A stretch of DNA of 34,830 nt from Myxococcales bacterium (GTDB taxonomy: Bacteria; Myxococcota_A; Polyangia; Polyangiales; Ga0077539), in the NCBI GenBank assembly GCA_030652255.1, contig JAUSAZ010000167.1, forward strand, positions 1 through 34,830, written 5' to 3'. A model generated the notes under the pieces. That model ran no database searches. It was not told where the DNA came from and saw only the letters and a list, made by a program, of their open reading frames with translations. How positions within the stretch are numbered: the first letter of the stretch is position 1; each line of letters starts with the position of its first letter. Position numbers and translations under genes: made by a program. Below are positions 32,049 through 34,830 of this stretch, piece after piece.

Positions 32049-32054
32049 ATCATA
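32049..32054 (-). promoter_or_regulatory. -10-like TATGAT, leaderless type
   Basis: On the minus strand TATGAT ends 10 nt before the GTG at 32038 (or 25 nt before the ATG at 32023). Confidence 0.4.
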
Positions 32055-32117
32055 GCCACCATCGGGTTCGCATCGGGGCGCAGACGAGCGGCGCGGCACC
32101 TTCGTGGGCGCGGAGGG

Positions 32118-33089
32118 TCAGCGCCGCGCTCGTCGGGCGCCGCGTCGCAGGACGAGCGCGCCGAGCACCGCCGCCAGCACGCCCGCGGTCGTGGGGTCGC
32201 CGCCCGCGATGCCCGGGCGCGCCACGGTGCAGCCGTCGCCGCAGTCGGTCTGCGTCCAGCGCTCGTCGACGTCGCCCAGGTAGGACTCGCACCGACCGCC
32301 CAGCACGGCCTCGGCGAACTGCCGCTTCGTGAGGCTGATCCGCTCCCCCGTGACGCTCGTGAAGGTGACCATCCCCGCCTGGTCCAGCAGGTGGTAGGCC
32401 GACCGGACGCCGACGGAATCACCCGGGGACGGGTGCACCAGCAGGATGCTCGTCGCGGCCCCGAAGACGCCCATCACCTCGACCCCGCCGCCCGGCGCAT
32501 ACGTCCCGGGATCGCCCCACACCGTGACCACCGTCCCGCGCACGGTCTGGTGCTGGAACATGCCCGACGCGTCGATGGTGGAGGGGACCTGCACCTCCAT
32601 CACGCGCTGGACCGGAGCGCGATATGAGGGGAAGTGGCTGTCGCCGGTGCACACGACCCTCGCCGCGCTGTAGCAGCCGTACGAGGGCTGTATCGCCGCG
32701 GCCTCGGCGAGGGTGATCCCCGCGGCCGTGAGCCACGCAACCAGGCGCGCCTCGTCGGCGAGCTCGCGCACGTAGGCGTGGTTGCGCTCGCGCGCGATGC
32801 GAGCGACCAGCGCGCCCTCACCGCCGAACTCCAGCAGGTGCGCCATCGCGCAGCGCGTGCCCTCGGCGTCGACGAAGGAGGGGCGCAGCCCCGCGGGGAA
32901 GTCGCGGTTCTTCGGGAAGGCCGCGCGGGATCGGTAGCGCGCCAGCTCGTCGAGCAGCAGCGCGCGGACGAGCCGCTGCGACGGAGTGAGCCGTGGGGGC
33001 GCGGCGCGGGCGGAGCGTTCGGCGCGGGCGAGGTGCGCGGCCACGCGGCGGCGCTCGGCGATCGCTGGGGTCGAGGTCGCGTGTCCCAT
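32118..33089 (-). CDS. Protein with MYXO-CTERM-like tail, unknown function
   Basis: This is a 323-residue protein. The N-terminal 150 residues are helical and match a family seen in Polyangiales genomes, with FPKNRDFPAGLRPSFVD, GTRCAMAHLLEFGG, RNHAYVRELAD and IQPSYGCYSA. A beta-rich middle follows. The C-terminus has Cys-rich turns (DCGDGC), a hydrophobic helix and RRGARRARR, the layout of a MYXO-CTERM-like sorting tail. No N-terminal signal peptide is visible, although surface sorting would need export. The ATG at 33089 is preceded by the same 14-mer leader as the hemerythrin-like gene. A longer frame to 33131 would add 14 residues. Confidence 0.7.
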   Translation of the reverse strand: MGHATSTPAIAERRRVAAHLARAERSARAAPPRLTPSQRLVRALLLDELARYRSRAAFPKNRDFPAGLRPSFVDAEGTRCAMAHLLEFGGEGALVARIARERNHAYVRELADEARLVAWLTAAGITLAEAAAIQPSYGCYSAARVVCTGDSHFPSYRAPVQRVMEVQVPSTIDASGMFQHQTVRGTVVTVWGDPGTYAPGGGVEVMGVFGAATSILLVHPSPGDSVGVRSAYHLLDQAGMVTFTSVTGERISLTKRQFAEAVLGGRCESYLGDVDERWTQTDCGDGCTVARPGIAGGDPTTAGVLAAVLGALVLRRGARRARR

Positions 33090-33090
33090 G

Positions 33091-33104
33091 GGTGTTCTCC
33101 GTCG
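33091..33104 (-). promoter_or_regulatory. SD-containing leader shared with the gene at 8088
   Basis: On the minus strand cgacggagaacacc lies one base before the ATG at 33089, identical in sequence and spacing to 8090-8103. Confidence 0.6.
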
Positions 33105-33170
33105 ATGGAGTCGAGCACATCCGCAGATCATTTGTCGCGGACGCTCCCCCGGCGGGGTGGAGCGGCGTCG

Positions 33171-34136
33171 CTACAGCTCGTAGGGGACGGGGCGCAGCTC
33201 GGGCTCGAAGGCCAGCGCCTCCCTCGCCACCAGCCACTCCGTGGGGAGCGTATCCTCCCTGCACGACAGCGCGACGATGCCGCCCACGATGGCGCAGGTG
33301 GTGTCGCGGTCGCCGAGGCCCTCCACGGTGAGCCACATCGCCTCTTCGAAGTCGTCGAGCGAGCGCGCCGCGCACCACAGCGTGAACGGGACCGTGTCCT
33401 GCGAGATCACCCGGTAGCCCGTCCCGAGCACCGACGCGGCGAGGCGCAGGCCGGCGTCGGCCGGGAGGTCGCGCGCCAACTCGATGGTCGCGCGGGTCTC
33501 CGAGTCGGGCGTGTGCGCCAGGACGTGTGCCCACAGCGATCCCGCCGCCTCGCGAAACGACGGGTCGTGCGCGAGGCGCCACGCGTATTGCGCCGCGAGC
33601 GCCACCGCGACGGCGCCCGCCTGCCCCTCGGGGTTCATGTGCGTGACCTCCGCGGAGAGCGTCGCCTCTCGCGCGACCACGGCCGCGTCGTCCGCCGCGA
33701 AGTACGCGCCCAGCGGTGCCACGCGCATGGCCGCGCCGTTGCCCATGGAGCCGGTCCCGCCGTGGACGGCGGCGGAGACCTCGCGCCAGTCGCCGCCGTG
33801 GTGGAGCTCGCGCAGGATGCCCATGGCCGTCCCCGCGTAGCCGCGCGTCGGGTCGCATCGCCAGCGGTGCGCGAAGGCCGCCGCGAGGGCGTCCTGCTCG
33901 ACGCGACCGCGGCGCGCGAGCACGCCGAAGAGCGCGAGTGCCATCTCCGTGTCGTCGGTGTAGTGCCACGGGGAGCGGGGGACGGCGCGGTGCGCGATCA
34001 TCGACTCGACGGTGAGCGCGTGCCCGAAGAAGCGCTGACCGAAGGCGTCGCCGAGGGACAGCCCATCGAGCGAGCGCAGCGCGCGGGCGAGGCGCGCGTC
34101 GTGGTCGGCCGGGAGCGCGGACGTCGTGGCGGACAT
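33171..34136 (-). CDS. ADP-ribosylglycohydrolase family protein
   Basis: This is a 321-residue protein with the conserved ADP-ribosylglycohydrolase (DraG/crystallin J1) motifs: LSLGDAFG, YTDDTEMALAL, TGSMGNGAAMRVAPLG and GDRDTTCAIVGGIVAL. The Asp/Thr clusters bind two Mg ions. The family removes ADP-ribose from proteins, and in some bacteria from the toxic or regulatory modifications they make; the target here is unknown. There is no obvious ADP-ribosyltransferase gene nearby. The ATG start is preceded by an imperfect box (TAAGAG, then 6 nt). Confidence 0.92.
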   Translation of the reverse strand: MSATTSALPADHDARLARALRSLDGLSLGDAFGQRFFGHALTVESMIAHRAVPRSPWHYTDDTEMALALFGVLARRGRVEQDALAAAFAHRWRCDPTRGYAGTAMGILRELHHGGDWREVSAAVHGGTGSMGNGAAMRVAPLGAYFAADDAAVVAREATLSAEVTHMNPEGQAGAVAVALAAQYAWRLAHDPSFREAAGSLWAHVLAHTPDSETRATIELARDLPADAGLRLAASVLGTGYRVISQDTVPFTLWCAARSLDDFEEAMWLTVEGLGDRDTTCAIVGGIVALSCREDTLPTEWLVAREALAFEPELRPVPYEL

Positions 34137-34206
34137 CGGTGTCTCTTAGCGCAGTTCGTCGGCGCTCGCCGACGGCGACAATGCGACGCGCGAAGCTCGA
34201 CGACCT

Positions 34207-34267
34207 CGCCGCCGCCACCCCCGCCGCCACCTCCGCCGCCACCCCCGCCGCCACCCGCCGCCACCCC
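34207..34267. repeat. GCC-rich short tandem repeat in a divergent promoter region
   Basis: About five near-exact 11-12 bp units of ccgccgccaccc type lie between the starts at 34136 and 34328. Copy number is probably variable. Confidence 0.8.
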
Positions 34268-34327
34268 GTCAGCGCTTCACTTCTCGATGAAAACACGTGG
34301 CATGCGCGCTGCGAAGGCGCTGCGGCA

Positions 34328-34830
34328 ATGCCACCCACGACGGTCCACGAATCGGTGCTCCTGTGGCTGCGGGATGACCCGTCGCAGCTCTGCACGCTGC
34401 TCGACCTGACAGGTCACGCGCCGTGCCCCTCGCAGCTGGAGGTGGAGGACTCGGCGCTGCGCAAGGGGCTCACGGTGGACGTGACGCCCGACCTGGTGCT
34501 GCGCAGCCCGGCGTCCCACGAGGTCCGTCGCTGGGTCCTCATCGAGGTGCAGCGGCAGCGTGACGCGGAGAAGGCGAGGCGGTGGCCGCTGGCGATGGCG
34601 ACCATGGGCGACCGCTACGGGCCCGACGGCGAGCTCATCGTCATCACGGCGTCGGCGTCGGTGGCGCGCTGGGCCCGCCGCGTCGCCTCGCATCGGAGGG
34701 GCGGCACCCGCTGGGGCGTCGAGCCCACCGTGCTGCTCCTCGGTCCCGCCGAGGCGGAGGCGATCCTGGCGAAGGGCCCGCCCGAGATGGCGGTGTTCGC
34801 CGCGTGGGTGACGCAGGGGCGCAAGGGGCG
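34328..34830 (+). CDS. Partial PD-(D/E)XK-like hypothetical protein, runs off the window
   Basis: There are 167 codons with no stop before the window end. It is a soluble protein of a type common in Polyangiales: an N-terminal helical segment (VHESVLLWLRDDPSQL), then DVTPDLVLR, a strand WVLIEVQRQRD and a helix with ARRWPLAMATMGDRYG. The spacing D ... E-V-Q suggests the core of a PD-(D/E)XK or Rpn/transposase-like nuclease fold, where Gln replaces Lys. The start has only a weak SD (GAAGG, 12 nt away). The 3' end is unseen. Coding is supported by the long open frame and fold-like pattern. Confidence 0.7.
   Translation, partial: MPPTTVHESVLLWLRDDPSQLCTLLDLTGHAPCPSQLEVEDSALRKGLTVDVTPDLVLRSPASHEVRRWVLIEVQRQRDAEKARRWPLAMATMGDRYGPDGELIVITASASVARWARRVASHRRGGTRWGVEPTVLLLGPAEAEAILAKGPPEMAVFAAWVTQGRKG

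Noticed and set aside
33998..34264. Poly-glycine open frame on the minus strand
   Set aside because: It is the antisense of the GCC-rich repeat and overlaps the ADP-ribosylglycohydrolase N-terminus; no start signal.
1..34830. tRNA or rRNA genes
   Set aside because: No tRNA-like cloverleaf or rRNA-like conserved stretch was recognised on reading; a tRNAscan run would be needed to exclude one fully.

Overview
The window is very GC-rich, gene-dense DNA from a member of the Myxococcota, most likely Polyangiales (a Sandaracinus- or Polyangium-like relative). The signs are many lipoproteins with Asp- or Pro-rich spacers, a MYXO-CTERM-type tail (Cys, hydrophobic segment, Arg-rich end), a large Ser/Thr kinase fused to an AAA-type ATPase and TPR-like region, a TM-anchored ferritin-like protein, eight-cysteine-cluster modules and an Uma2 nuclease. 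No rRNA, tRNA, CRISPR array, transposase or phage structural gene was seen. It reads as chromosomal sequence with many lineage-specific genes.

Layout. 1-4.1 kb: a branched inverted repeat at the left edge, a small lipoprotein, a membrane ferritin-like protein and a large membrane protein of unknown role. 4.2-10.4 kb: a YD-repeat lipoprotein, glyoxalase I, a second small lipoprotein, a D-glycerate 3-kinase-like P-loop kinase, a hemerythrin-like protein, two unknowns and a GH24 lysozyme divergent from an Uma2 nuclease. 11-14.9 kb: a same-strand cluster of a secreted protein, an ECF-type sigma factor, a membrane partner and a Cys-rich lipoprotein with five pacifastin-like repeats. 15-20.8 kb: a lipoprotein with an M15-like peptidase domain and a MYXO-CTERM-like tail, small membrane proteins, a SanA/YdcF-type protein and a sensor histidine kinase followed by a duplicated 3' end of the SanA-type gene. 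20.9-23.2 kb: a five-heme cytochrome c lipoprotein and a degenerate patch joining two gene remnants. 23.3-30 kb: a kinase/ATPase gene overlapping by ATGA with a giant FAD-linked oxidase whose C-terminus carries a duplicated unknown domain. 30-34.8 kb: a CapA-family protein, a lipoprotein, a family protein with a MYXO-CTERM-like tail, an ADP-ribosylglycohydrolase and a truncated PD-(D/E)XK-like gene running off the right end.

Two themes stand out. First, many start codons have no Shine-Dalgarno but carry a TANNNT hexamer ending 6-10 nt before the start (12 clear cases and 2 that affect start choice). This suggests mainly leaderless transcription of single genes, while genes inside clusters and a few others use SD-type sites. 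Second, recent or ongoing rearrangement is visible: a 125-bp perfect duplication inside one gene, a 136-bp 3'-end duplication flanking the histidine kinase, and a chimeric pseudogene. The strongest candidate for an undescribed functional unit is the coupled kinase/ATPase and FAD-oxidase pair at 23311-30032.
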